Shown: positions 23,773 to 32,308 of the stretch, one piece after another
Layout: each line of letters begins with the position of its first letter
How positions within the stretch are numbered: position 1 is the stretch's first letter
Assembly (NCBI GenBank): GCA_034432935.1
Contig: DAOUBD010000054.1
Span: 1-64,000 of the forward strand
Direction of reading: 5' to 3'
DNA: 64,000 bases
Origin: DAOUAG01 sp034432935
GTDB taxonomy: Bacteria > Chloroflexota > Dehalococcoidia > SM23-28-2 > RBG-16-64-32
Notes under the pieces: generated by a model
Seen by the model: only the letters and a program-made list of their open reading frames with translations
Told to the model about the DNA's origin: nothing
Databases searched by the model: none
Made by a program: the position numbers and the translations under genes

Positions 23773-24883
23773 GCCGTAGCGCCTCGAGGGGCTTCAGCAA
23801 GGCGGCCCTGAGGGCCGGGTAAAGGGCCCCGATGAAGGCCATGCCGATGGCGATGCCCAGAGCGCGCCCGAAGACATCCCCGGGGTAGTCAGGTTGAAAG
23901 ACGCCGACCAGGTCAGGGACCTCCCGGATCAGTTGGATGGCGACGAGACCGGCGAGAAGCCCGACGCCAGCGCCGGCCAAGGCGATGAGCACGGCCTCGC
24001 CCATGACCAGGGCCAGGACCCGGAAGCGGCTCCACCCAACTGCCCGCATGACGCCAAACTCGCGGGTGCGTTCGAAGACGGACATGACGGTGGTGTTCAT
24101 TACGCCGATAGCGCCGATGACCAAGGCCAGGATGGAGGCCCCCACGTTGGCTGCGCTGATGAGCTTCAGGTTGCGGTCTATGCGGCCGAACTCGGACTCC
24201 GTCCGCACCGTGGCCATCTCCGGATTGTCCTTGTCGATCTTGCTACGCAAAGCGTCGACATCGACGCCAGGCTTGACCCGAACGAAGATCAGGGTTACGT
24301 TCCCCGGCTTCCGCTCCATAGCCTGGAGCGTAACCAGAGGGAGCATAGAGGCGGAGTCCCCGAAGACCTGGCCGGTCTGGAAGATCCCAACTACCTTGAA
24401 CTCCTGGTCTTCGATCTTCAGCGTGTCGCCCACCGATTTCCCGAGATCCCTCGCCGCCCGGTAGCCCAGCATGATCTCGTCTTGCGCTGTCGCGCCGTAG
24501 GCCCGGCCGTCCACCACCTGGACGCCGAAGGGCTCTAGGTGCTCCGGCGGCATGCCTAGCTCCAGGAAAAAGGGGTGCTCCTTGTCCAACTCCACGACGG
24601 CGATAAGCACCCCGACGGCGCTCTCCACCTCCGGGTAGGAGGCGATGCGTCTCAACTGCTCCTCGTCAAGCGAGCTGTAGAGCACATCGGAGACGCCCTT
24701 CTGGCCGATGGTGAAGTCGGCGGAGCCGGTGCGCAAGATGGAGATGGCGGTCTGGCGCAGGCTGAAGGTAAGGACCCCCAGGGCGAAGACCGTCATGATG
24801 GCGATGGCGACCCCTCCGCCGGTGAGGGCTGACCGGACCTTGCGGGTGAAGACGTTCCGGACTATCAGCCAGAGAAAGGACAT
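23765..24883 (-). CDS. ABC transporter permease (FtsX/MacB family)
   Basis: A 372-aa permease with the MacB/FtsX architecture: an N-terminal membrane helix (about 18-40, after NVFTRKVRSALTGGGVAI), a large extracytoplasmic MacB-core domain of about 200 residues, and three C-terminal helices (about 245-265, 290-320 and 340-360). The conserved stretch MNTTVMSVFERTREFGVMRAVG precedes the C-terminal helices, and the end PLEALRHE is a family hallmark. It precedes and overlaps its ATPase. The 98-base gap upstream separates it from Ku and shows no strong promoter. Confidence 0.9.
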   Translation of the reverse strand: MSFLWLIVRNVFTRKVRSALTGGGVAIAIMTVFALGVLTFSLRQTAISILRTGSADFTIGQKGVSDVLYSSLDEEQLRRIASYPEVESAVGVLIAVVELDKEHPFFLELGMPPEHLEPFGVQVVDGRAYGATAQDEIMLGYRAARDLGKSVGDTLKIEDQEFKVVGIFQTGQVFGDSASMLPLVTLQAMERKPGNVTLIFVRVKPGVDVDALRSKIDKDNPEMATVRTESEFGRIDRNLKLISAANVGASILALVIGAIGVMNTTVMSVFERTREFGVMRAVGWSRFRVLALVMGEAVLIALAGAGVGLLAGLVAIQLIREVPDLVGVFQPDYPGDVFGRALGIAIGMAFIGALYPALRAALLKPLEALRHE

Positions 24884-24981
24884 CTGCCGGTCCTGTTGTC
24901 AAAGTCTGTCTGGGCGGCGATATGCACTCTGGAGTGTCTAAACGCTGGCCGCGGGCTTGGGTTAACCGTGGGCGCCAGCAG

Positions 24982-25809
24982 CTAGCCGGCGGCCGCCCTG
25001 GTCCGCCTCTCCGGCCGCGCCGTCCGGGGCTTCCTCTCCTCCTGGCGTTTCTTCTTGGCGGCCTCCACACTGGCCCTGAGGGCCGTCATGATGTCAGTGA
25101 CCTTGGCGGCCTGGGGCACGGCGGCCTCACGCACCTCTTGCCCTTCGAGCTTGGCTTGGATCACCTCCATCAGGGCCTCCCGGTACTCATCCCGGTACTT
25201 GGAGGGGTCGAACTCTTCGGACAAGAGGTCGATGAGGGTGAAGGCCATGGCCAGTTCCTTTTCGGAGACCTCTACCTCCGGCAGCGCTGGCGCCTCCCGG
25301 ATCTCGTCAGGATAGTACAGGGTTTCCAGCACCAGCGCGCCGTCCACGGGCCGAAGGGCGCATAGCTGCTCCTTGTTGCGAATGGCGATCTTGGCCAGCC
25401 CCGTTAGGCCCTTCTCCCGCAACGCTCGCAGCAGCAGGGCGAAGGGCTTGGCGCCCTTGGCCTCGGGTTCCAGGTAGTACGTCCGTTCATAGAAGATGGG
25501 ATCGATCTCCTGCGAGCGGACGAAGGCGGTCAACTCCACGGTCTGCTTGCTGGGCAGGGGCAGCTTGGCGAAGTCCTCTTCGGTTACCACGATGTATTCG
25601 CCCTTGGCATACTCGTACCCCCGGACGACCTCGTCCCACTCCACCGCCCGCTCATGGGTGGGGCACCATCGCAGCTGCTTGAGGCGCGCGCCGCAATCCT
25701 TGTGTAGTTGGTTGAAAGATATGTCCTTGCTCTCCGTAGCTGCATAAAGCTTTACCGGGATGCTCACCATCCCAAAGCTGATCACGCCGTTCCAGATCGA
25801 TCGCGGCAT
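24982..25809 (-). CDS. ku: Bacterial Ku end-binding protein
   Basis: A 275-aa Ku homodimer subunit that binds DNA double-strand ends and recruits LigD for end joining. The start MPRSIWNGVISFGMVSIPVKLY is the classical bacterial Ku N terminus and follows a GAAAGG site, fixing ATG 25809. The central Ku70/80 core includes FNQLHKDCGARLKQ and the segment ELAMAFTLIDLLSEEFDPSKY. The C terminus is a short Lys/Arg-rich tail (KKKRQEERKPRTARPERR), as in other bacterial Ku proteins where it aids DNA contact. It shares an upstream region, containing a GTAAAC/GTTTAC palindrome, with the divergent HD-domain gene. Confidence 0.95.
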   Translation of the reverse strand: MPRSIWNGVISFGMVSIPVKLYAATESKDISFNQLHKDCGARLKQLRWCPTHERAVEWDEVVRGYEYAKGEYIVVTEEDFAKLPLPSKQTVELTAFVRSQEIDPIFYERTYYLEPEAKGAKPFALLLRALREKGLTGLAKIAIRNKEQLCALRPVDGALVLETLYYPDEIREAPALPEVEVSEKELAMAFTLIDLLSEEFDPSKYRDEYREALMEVIQAKLEGQEVREAAVPQAAKVTDIMTALRASVEAAKKKRQEERKPRTARPERRTRAAAG

Positions 25810-25935
25810 CGCCGTTTTCCTTTCGAGGGCGCGCCTTCCGGGCCACCTGCGCCACCGATCTATCTTACCGCAACGTCGCACGCCGGCATACGGGCGCCCC
25901 ATGGCCGCCCCGCTGCCTCGATTCCGGTTAGCGGC

Positions 25936-25957
25936 TATCATGTAAACCGAAGTTTAC
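25936..25957 (+). promoter_or_regulatory. -10 element overlapping an operator-like palindrome (GTAAAC-N4-GTTTAC)
   Basis: TATCAT (25936-25941) is followed immediately by GTAAAC-CGAA-GTTTAC (25942-25957), a perfect 6-bp inverted repeat spanning the expected transcription start of the HD-domain gene. The geometry suits a dimeric repressor; a small RNA hairpin is the alternative. It also lies in the Ku upstream region. Confidence 0.45.
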
Positions 25958-25973
25958 GCTGAAGGAGCCGAGC

Positions 25974-26540
25974 ATGAAGCGAGAAGAGGCCTGGCAGATC
26001 CTCTGCGAGTACACGAAGACGGAACCGCTGCGCAAACACGCCTTGGCCGTAGAGGCTGCCATGCGCGCCTACGCCCGCAAGTTCGGGGAGGACGAGGAGA
26101 CATGGGCGGCCACGGGCCTATTGCACGACTTCGATTTCGAGATTCACCCCAACCCTGAGGAGCACCCGGCCAAGGGCGCCGAGATCCTGCGGGCCCGGGG
26201 CGTCCCCGAGGATATCGTTCACGCCGTTCTCTGCCATGCAGACTACATGGATGTGGAGCGCAGGACCCCCATGGACCGCGCCATTTACGCCGTCGACGAA
26301 CTGGCCAGCTTCATCGTTGCCGTAGCCCTAGTGCGCCCCAACAAGAGCATCCACGAAGTGGACGTCGCGGCGGTGCGCAAGAAGATGAAGGACAAGGGGT
26401 TCGCGCGAGCGGTCAACCGGGAGGACATCGTCAAGGGCGCCGAGCAGTTGGGCGTGGACCTCGATGAGCACATCGCCTTCGTCATCGAGGCCCTGAAGCC
26501 GGCGGCTAGGGAGCTGGGGATCGCCGGCGATGCCGCCTGA
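25974..26540 (+). CDS. HD-domain metal-dependent phosphohydrolase-like protein
   Basis: A 188-aa protein of the HDIG/HD superfamily. The metal-binding set is visible as LRKHALAVE (His), TGLLHDFDFE (HD), HPAKGAEILR (His), VLCHADYM (His) and AVDELASF (Asp). Such small single-domain HD proteins act on nucleotides or other phosphorylated molecules, but this subgroup has no established substrate. The ATG follows GAAGGAG at eight bases. It is divergent from Ku and convergent with the WS/DGAT gene, six bases between stops, where a perfect palindrome covers both stop codons. Confidence 0.88.
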   Translation: MKREEAWQILCEYTKTEPLRKHALAVEAAMRAYARKFGEDEETWAATGLLHDFDFEIHPNPEEHPAKGAEILRARGVPEDIVHAVLCHADYMDVERRTPMDRAIYAVDELASFIVAVALVRPNKSIHEVDVAAVRKKMKDKGFARAVNREDIVKGAEQLGVDLDEHIAFVIEALKPAARELGIAGDAA

Positions 26541-26555
26541 GGCGCCTCAGGCGGC
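26532..26555. terminator. Perfect 24-bp palindrome shared by two convergent stop codons
   Basis: Left arm 26532-26543 (GCCGCCTGAGGC) is the exact reverse complement of right arm 26544-26555. It contains the stop codon and the last two alanine codons of both the HD-domain gene (plus) and the WS/DGAT gene (minus). A GC-rich two-way hairpin without T-runs, so a bidirectional transcription block or 3'-end stabiliser is inferred. Confidence 0.55.
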
Positions 26556-28013
26556 GGCCACCTTCCCGGGCGCCGGCCTCACCTCCGAGGGCTTCTCCTC
26601 GCAGGCAATGGCGCCGCCGATAGTTGCAGCCCGCAGCTCCAGGTAGGACTCGCGGAGCAGCTCGTTCACGCGGCCGACGTCGTCGCCGTTGGGGCCGTCG
26701 CCCTGGATGGTGAAGTAAAGCCGCTGGTTGTAGCTGGTGGCGGCGCAGCCAAGGCCCATCTCCCAGGGCAAGGGAGCGATGGCGTAGTGATCCAAGAGGC
26801 GATGGCCCACGGTGTAGAGGGGGATCATCGGCCCCGGCACGTTGGTGCAGACCATGTTAGCAACCCAGTTGGGCAGCGGGCCCAGACTGGCGAAACCCGT
26901 CAGTAAGGGCATGGGCGCGCCCAGCAGCAGGTCGGCGATGGTCTCGACGCCGTCGGCGATGTTGTCCCTCTTCAGCCTCTCCATCCGCTCCTTTATCAGC
27001 TTCAGCCGCCCCACGGGGTCCACGCCGCTCATGGGCACTTCGACGAGGAGCATGGAGATGCGGTTGCCCAGGGTGCCGCGCTCGTCGGCCCGCCGCACGT
27101 TGACGGGCACAACCACCCGCAGTTCACGGCCTTCGGTGGGCTCTCCCTTCTCCCTGAGGTAACGGGCCATGGCGCCGCCCAAGACGGCCAGGACGACGTC
27201 GTTCACCGTGGCGCCGGTGCCGCCGCGCATGGCCCGCACCTCTTCGAACGGGTACGAGCTGAAGGCAAGCCGCCGGTCACCGCGCATGGGACCGTTGAAA
27301 GGGGCCTTGAGGACCGGCCGCGTGAAGTAAGGGAAGGCCGCCTCGACGGCACGGGTCACCGCATGTAGCCAGCCGTCGTCGTGGTCGGAGTCGAGGTCGA
27401 CGAGACGGCGCTGCCACAGGCTCAGGCGATTCACGCTCTCCGATAGGCAATCGAACAGGGCCTCGGCGAAGAGCTCCCCCGCGCTGGGCATGGGGGGAGG
27501 GTCGAAGGGCGGGGGCGGTGAGATCGCCGGCGGTTCGGGCGAGACGTCGAGGATCGCGACCAGTAGCTCGACGCCTCCTACACCATCGACCAAACAGTGG
27601 TGGACCTTGGAGATAACGGCCGTGCGCCCTTCCATGCCTTCCACAAAATGCATCTCCCACAGCGGCTTGCTCCTGTCCAGCATCCCGCTGTAGATGCGAC
27701 CCGCCAGCTCCGCCAGTTGCTGCTCAGTGCCTGGCGGATCGATGCGCACCCGCAACACGTGACGGCGGATGTCGAAGTCGGGATCGAACTCCCACGTCGG
27801 GCGCCCTATGTTGTACGGCGCCGGGACGACCACCTGGCGGCAGCGGGGCACCAGATGGATCCTGGCAGCGATGTTCTCCAAGAACCGCTCGAAGGGGATC
27901 TCACCCTCGAAGACGGCCACGGAGCCGATGTTCATGGGGGACTCGGGGGTCTCTAAGGTCAGGAACGCGCTGTCTTCAGGGCTCAGCCGGCGGTTCAGTT
28001 TGGGGGTGAACAT
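26547..28013 (-). CDS. Wax ester synthase / diacylglycerol acyltransferase (WS/DGAT)
   Basis: A 488-aa O-acyltransferase that esterifies diacylglycerol or long-chain alcohols with acyl-CoA to make storage lipids. The catalytic motif HHxxxDG is present as HHCLVDGVGG near residue 138. Other family stretches are VNDVVLAVLGGAMARYL, NRISMLLVEVPM and ANMVCTNVPGP toward the C-terminal half. The start MFTPKLNRRLSPEDSAFL is the usual N terminus of the family. Length is typical. It stands alone between the HD-domain gene and the LysM protein. Substrate preference (wax ester or triacylglycerol) cannot be read from sequence. Confidence 0.92.
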   Translation of the reverse strand: MFTPKLNRRLSPEDSAFLTLETPESPMNIGSVAVFEGEIPFERFLENIAARIHLVPRCRQVVVPAPYNIGRPTWEFDPDFDIRRHVLRVRIDPPGTEQQLAELAGRIYSGMLDRSKPLWEMHFVEGMEGRTAVISKVHHCLVDGVGGVELLVAILDVSPEPPAISPPPPFDPPPMPSAGELFAEALFDCLSESVNRLSLWQRRLVDLDSDHDDGWLHAVTRAVEAAFPYFTRPVLKAPFNGPMRGDRRLAFSSYPFEEVRAMRGGTGATVNDVVLAVLGGAMARYLREKGEPTEGRELRVVVPVNVRRADERGTLGNRISMLLVEVPMSGVDPVGRLKLIKERMERLKRDNIADGVETIADLLLGAPMPLLTGFASLGPLPNWVANMVCTNVPGPMIPLYTVGHRLLDHYAIAPLPWEMGLGCAATSYNQRLYFTIQGDGPNGDDVGRVNELLRESYLELRAATIGGAIACEEKPSEVRPAPGKVAAA

Positions 28014-28133
28014 CCTGACCCTCCCGAGCTAGACTACGTCTTAGCCTAGCGCACGCAGCGTAGCTTGTGAAGGGCCAACCAGACATAAATGTGGAAAACC
28101 TGGGGTATCGGAGCCCTAATGCTGTCCCGGTGA

Positions 28134-28967
28134 CTACGGCCAGTAGGCATCCTTGACGCGCAACACGCTCTTCACATAGGCCCGGGTGTCATCGTACATG
28201 ACGCCGCTGGCTGTGGCTCCCTGGCCCTGGTAGTAGGCGGCGATGGCCAGCTCTGGGCTGCCCGTGGCGTCCAACAAGATGCGCAGCAGCTTTACGCCGG
28301 CCTTGACGTTGTCGTAGACGCTTACGTCTTCGTTGAGCGGATAGCCAAAGACCTCGGACTCGAGCCAAGCGGCGGTCCCGGGCATGATCTGCATGACGCC
28401 AACGGCGCCCACCGGGCTGACAGCGCCTTGGCTCCATTCGCTCTCCACCCAGGCCAAGGCGCGCACGAGGCCCGGATCGACGCCTTCCGAGGACGCCATC
28501 TCGTCGATAATCGCTTCCAGCTCCGGATCGGAAGGCGCTGTGGCGGGAAGGAAGCCTACGAAATCTGAGACTTCGGGGGACGGGATGACCAGCGTCTGTC
28601 CAGCCACGATGAGGTCAGGATCGGCCAACCCGTTGGCTTCCATTAGGGCGGCCAGGGAGACGCCGAATCGCTGGCTGATGGCCGTGAGGGTGTCGCCGGG
28701 CCGCACCTCGTAATGCCCGGGCCCGTCATCACCCTGCCGGCCACCGCCGATATCCAGCACCTGGCCCGGGAAGATGAGGTCGGGATTTGCGATGTGGTTG
28801 ATCTCGGCGAGCACATCGACGGCGACGCCGTAGAGGCCCGAAATGTAGGACAGGGTCTCGCCGGGCGCCACGGTGTGGCGGACATCGGCGCCCGCGCGGC
28901 CCACCGCGGCCAGGGCAAAGAGGGCGGCGAGGGCGGCCGTGGAGGCCCAGCGGAACGATTGGCGCAT
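28134..28967 (-). CDS. Secreted LysM-domain lytic transglycosylase (SLT family)
   Basis: A 277-aa exported cell-wall enzyme. The signal peptide (residues 1-27) follows ATG 28967, which has an excellent AGAGGAGGAGC site. Two LysM repeats bind glycan: HTVAPGETLSYISGLYGVAV (about 31-75) and YEVRPGDTLTAISQRFGVS (about 85-130). The C-terminal SLT domain has the catalytic Glu in ALAWVESEWSQ and the family motif GAVGVMQIMPGTA, with AIAAYYQG later. It would cleave peptidoglycan with formation of 1,6-anhydro ends. It is at the downstream end of the alaS-aro minus-strand run, 77 bases after acylphosphatase. Confidence 0.93.
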   Translation of the reverse strand: MRQSFRWASTAALAALFALAAVGRAGADVRHTVAPGETLSYISGLYGVAVDVLAEINHIANPDLIFPGQVLDIGGGRQGDDGPGHYEVRPGDTLTAISQRFGVSLAALMEANGLADPDLIVAGQTLVIPSPEVSDFVGFLPATAPSDPELEAIIDEMASSEGVDPGLVRALAWVESEWSQGAVSPVGAVGVMQIMPGTAAWLESEVFGYPLNEDVSVYDNVKAGVKLLRILLDATGSPELAIAAYYQGQGATASGVMYDDTRAYVKSVLRVKDAYWP

Positions 28968-29044
28968 CGAAGCTCCTCCTCTGACGCCCCTATAGACGCA
29001 GGCGGCGGGGATCTTGTTACCAGGCCCCGCCAGCAACGACGCGG

Positions 29045-29332
29045 CTAGTACGTTATGTCGAAATCCTGGTAGGCGCCCGTAGCCTCCCTCCAGGTGGCAT
29101 CCACAGCGTCGACGCGGGCCATGCGCGGCCCCTCGCGCAGATGCTCCAGTAGCTGCTCCAAAGCTTCCCGAGGCCCTTCCGCCAGCACCTCCACGGAACG
29201 GCCGTCGCTGAGGTTGCGGACGTAGCCCCGGACTCCCAGGAAGCGGGCCCGGGTGTAAACGAACTGGCGAAAGTTGACGCCTTGCACACGCCCCCGCACT
29301 ATGGCGTGCAGAGCGGCTTCGGTATTTTCCAT
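29045..29332 (-). CDS. acyP: Acylphosphatase
   Basis: A 95-aa acylphosphatase, hydrolysing carboxyl-phosphate bonds. The phosphate-binding loop and catalytic Arg are in GRVQGVNFRQFV; the catalytic Asn is in RGYVRNLSDGR. The usual GVGFR is GVNFR here, a minor change outside the catalytic pair. It lies 24 bases downstream of aroKB on the same strand and is probably part of the same transcript. Confidence 0.93.
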   Translation of the reverse strand: MENTEAALHAIVRGRVQGVNFRQFVYTRARFLGVRGYVRNLSDGRSVEVLAEGPREALEQLLEHLREGPRMARVDAVDATWREATGAYQDFDITY

Positions 29333-29356
29333 ACTCCCGTCGCGCTGAGGCAGGCG

Positions 29357-31096
29357 CTAAGCCAACACCTTTTCCATCGCCGCATCCACGGCATCCGGCG
29401 GCACGTCATCCCGGACGACCGGCCAGCCGATGCCCTCCAGCAAGACCCAGCGCACGGCCCGCTCCCGGACCTTCTTGTCGAGCGCCATGGCCTCCCTTAT
29501 AGCCCGGCCATCTACCCCTTCGGCACGCTGCGGCAGACCGAAGGAGGCCAGCGCCTGGCCCAGCCGGTCAGCCACTTGGGGGCCTAGGATGCCCATGCGC
29601 ACGCTGATCTCCGTCGCGGCCACCATGCCGATGGCCACCGCCTCGCCGTGGAGATAGCGTCCGTACCCCGTCGCGGCCTCGATAGCGTGCCCCATGGTGT
29701 GGCCGAAGTTCAGAACGGTGCGCAGGCCCGTCTCCTCCCGCTCGTCCAGATTGACCACGTGCGCCTTGATACGGACGCTGCGCTGGATGGCCTCCGTGGC
29801 GGTTTCTGGGTCGAGGCTCTGGATCCGCCCCGAATTCGCCTCCAGGAAGCAAAGGTACCCCTCATCGGCGATGAAGGCGTGCTTGATGACTTCCGCCCAG
29901 CCAGATCGCAGCTCCCGCGGCGGTAGCGAGCGCAGGGCTGCGACATCCGCCAGCACGAGGCGCGGTTGGTAGAAAGCCCCGATCATGTTCTTGGCACGAG
30001 GATGGTTGACGGCCACCTTGCCCCCGATGGCCGCATCGACCATGGCCAAGAGACTGGTGGGGGCATGCACCAGTGGCAGGCCACGGGCGAAGGTGGCTGC
30101 CACAAAGCCGGCAAGGTCGGTGACAACGCCGCCGCCGAGGGCGAGGACGGTGTGCCCACGCTCGGCCCGGCGCTCCACCAGCCAATCGTAGATCCGGGAT
30201 GCTACGTCCAGCGATTTGCTGGCTTCCCCCGGCGGAACGGTGAGCGAGCCGAAAGGGATTTCTGCACGGGCTAGCGATTCCTCCACCTCCGCCCCGAGAT
30301 GCCGGTAGACGTGGTCATCGCTGATGACGTGCACCGTCGCGCCCAGGCCGATCTCCTTCAGCCTTTCGCCGATTTCTTGTAGCGCCCCCCACTGGACGAC
30401 CACGGGATAACTCCCGCTAGCAGCGCGCACGAGGCAGGCTGCCCCCTCCGGCATGGCGCCCACGCCGTCCATGGCAGGCGAGGCGATGGCCTCCACCCGC
30501 CCAGGCCGGGCGAGGACAGCGGCCGCGAAAAGTTCATAGCCGCGGACGACCTCCGCCGCCACGTCGTCAGGTGTTAGCCCGTCAGTCTGCACCGTCCAAT
30601 CGCAGAGGGCGTAGAAGGGCTGGCGCGAGGCCTTGAGGGAGCGGATACGAGATAGGGGGTCTGGCCCCGCCAAGAGCGGGCGGCCCCCGGCCCCGCCATC
30701 GCCGCCCTTGCGCAACCTCTCCAGGCAGGTCTCTGGCCGCGCATCCAGACAGACGATGAAGCCGCCATCGGCCATGAGGCGCCTGTTCTCCGGAGAGAGC
30801 ACTGCGCCGCCGCCGACAGAGACCACGGCGGGCGCCCGGGAGCATGCCTGGCGCAGCGCTTGCGACTCCATGGCCCGGAAGCGCAGCTCTCCCTCCTCGC
30901 GAAAGATGTCAGGGATGCTCCGCCCCGTCATCCCCTCCACGAGACAATCGGTATCCACCAAGTCCCAGCCGAGGCGGCGAGCGACCAGGGGCCCGACGGC
31001 GCTCTTGCCGGTGCCGGAGAAGCCCGTGAGGATGATGCGTAGGGGGCGCCTTTCGCCGCCCTGGGGCGAACTTGCATCCGCCGGCTCAGAGGTCAC
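29357..31096 (-). CDS. aroKB: Fused shikimate kinase / 3-dehydroquinate synthase
   Basis: A 579-aa bifunctional enzyme of the shikimate pathway. Residues of about 20-190 are shikimate kinase: P-loop GFSGTGKS, the DTD motif in DLVDTDCLVE, the GGG motif SVGGGAVL and an Arg in LRFRAME. After a linker of about 30 residues, residues 225-579 are dehydroquinate synthase: ALGGGVVTDLAGFVAATF for NAD, and zinc ligands in SGWAEVIKHAF (Glu), NFGHTMGHAIE (His) and LHGEAVAIG (His). Steps 2 and 5 of the pathway are thus on one chain. The gene starts three bases after aroC ends, in the alaS-to-acyP operon. No stop or frameshift separates the halves, so it is a true fusion. Confidence 0.95.
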   Translation of the reverse strand: MTSEPADASSPQGGERRPLRIILTGFSGTGKSAVGPLVARRLGWDLVDTDCLVEGMTGRSIPDIFREEGELRFRAMESQALRQACSRAPAVVSVGGGAVLSPENRRLMADGGFIVCLDARPETCLERLRKGGDGGAGGRPLLAGPDPLSRIRSLKASRQPFYALCDWTVQTDGLTPDDVAAEVVRGYELFAAAVLARPGRVEAIASPAMDGVGAMPEGAACLVRAASGSYPVVVQWGALQEIGERLKEIGLGATVHVISDDHVYRHLGAEVEESLARAEIPFGSLTVPPGEASKSLDVASRIYDWLVERRAERGHTVLALGGGVVTDLAGFVAATFARGLPLVHAPTSLLAMVDAAIGGKVAVNHPRAKNMIGAFYQPRLVLADVAALRSLPPRELRSGWAEVIKHAFIADEGYLCFLEANSGRIQSLDPETATEAIQRSVRIKAHVVNLDEREETGLRTVLNFGHTMGHAIEAATGYGRYLHGEAVAIGMVAATEISVRMGILGPQVADRLGQALASFGLPQRAEGVDGRAIREAMALDKKVRERAVRWVLLEGIGWPVVRDDVPPDAVDAAMEKVLA

Positions 31097-31099
31097 GGC

Positions 31100-32308
31100 T
31101 CAACTCTCCGGCCCCCCGGCCCGGCCCGGCGAAGGCCCTGGCGCTCCCCGCGGCCCCACCGTGGCCTGATAGGCCTCGAAGTTGCGGCGGGTCTCAGCCA
31201 GGGAGTCGCCACCGAACTTCTCCAATAGGGCCCGGGCTAGAACGATGGCGACCATGGACTCAGCGATGACCCCAGCGGCCGGCACGGTACAGACGTCGGA
31301 CCTCTCGTAATGGGCCTGTATCTCCTCCGCCGTGTGCAGATCAGCCGAGGGCAGAGGCTTGGAAAGGGTCGAGATGGGCTTCAAGGCGCCCCGCACTATC
31401 ACCGGTTCGCCGTTGGTCATGCCTCCCTCCAGGCCGCCGGCGCGGTTGGTGGCGCGCCGCCAGGGGCGCCCGCCCCACTGGGACGAAGGCAGGATGACGT
31501 CGTGGGCCGAGGAGCCTGGCCCTGCGGCCACCTCGAACCCTGGGCCTATCTCCACCCCCTTGACCGCATGGATGCTCATGATCGCCTGAGCCAGCAGGCC
31601 GTCCAGCTTCCGGTCCCACTGGACATGGGAGCCGAGCCCGATGGGGACGCCCGTGGCCCACACCTCGAAAACGCCGCCCAGAGTGTCGCCGGCTTCCTGG
31701 GCCGCGTCTATGGCCCGCATCATCCTCTCCGCTGCCTGGGGATCTTCGCAGCGCACTGGGGATGCTTCCACGGCCTGCCAGTCCGGCTCCCCATCCGGCC
31801 GTGCGCAGACGTCTCCTATGGACAGCGTGTGGGAGTGGATGGCGATGCCGAACTCTTCCAGCAAGCGGCGGCAGACGGCGCCCACGGCCACACGGGCCGC
31901 CGTCTCTCGGGCAGAGGCCCGCTCCAGAACGTTGCGCACATCGTCAAAGCCGTACTTCATGGCGCCGGGGAGATCGGCGTGTCCGGGCCGCAAGCGGGTA
32001 ACCTTCTTCACCTCACCGGCGAAGGGCTCCACCCGCATGATGTCCTGCCAGTCTTCCCAAACCTTGTTCTGGATGAGGAGGGCGATGGGGCTACCCAAGG
32101 TGAGGCCGTGGCGCACGCCCCCTAAGATCTCCGCCCTATCCTCCTCTAACTGCTGGCGGCGCGACCGCCCGTAGCCGGCCTGGCGCCGCCGCAAGTCGCT
32201 GGCGATGTAGTCCGCCGTGAGATTCAGGCCCGCTGGAATGCCCTCCAGGACCGCCACCAGGGCCCGGCCGTGGGACTCGCCGGCCGTTAGGAAGCGCAGC
32301 TCCGTCAT
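31100..32308 (-). CDS. aroC: Chorismate synthase
   Basis: A 402-aa FMN-dependent enzyme making chorismate from EPSP. The three family signatures are present: GESHGRALVAVLEG at the N terminus, the GNVLERASARETAARVA-like segment (NVLERASARETAARVAVGA) and the Arg-rich RPGHADLPGAMKYG. The C terminus ends in a Pro/Gly-rich tail. ATG 32308 overlaps the upstream gene's stop (ATGA), which fixes the start against a long open upstream frame. Next downstream is aroKB, three bases away. EPSP synthase (aroA) is not in the window. Confidence 0.97.
   Translation of the reverse strand: MTELRFLTAGESHGRALVAVLEGIPAGLNLTADYIASDLRRRQAGYGRSRRQQLEEDRAEILGGVRHGLTLGSPIALLIQNKVWEDWQDIMRVEPFAGEVKKVTRLRPGHADLPGAMKYGFDDVRNVLERASARETAARVAVGAVCRRLLEEFGIAIHSHTLSIGDVCARPDGEPDWQAVEASPVRCEDPQAAERMMRAIDAAQEAGDTLGGVFEVWATGVPIGLGSHVQWDRKLDGLLAQAIMSIHAVKGVEIGPGFEVAAGPGSSAHDVILPSSQWGGRPWRRATNRAGGLEGGMTNGEPVIVRGALKPISTLSKPLPSADLHTAEEIQAHYERSDVCTVPAAGVIAESMVAIVLARALLEKFGGDSLAETRRNFEAYQATVGPRGAPGPSPGRAGGPES

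Noticed and set aside
28090..28098. Isolated DnaA-like box TGTGGAAAA upstream of the LysM region
   Set aside because: Single degenerate copy, expected by chance.
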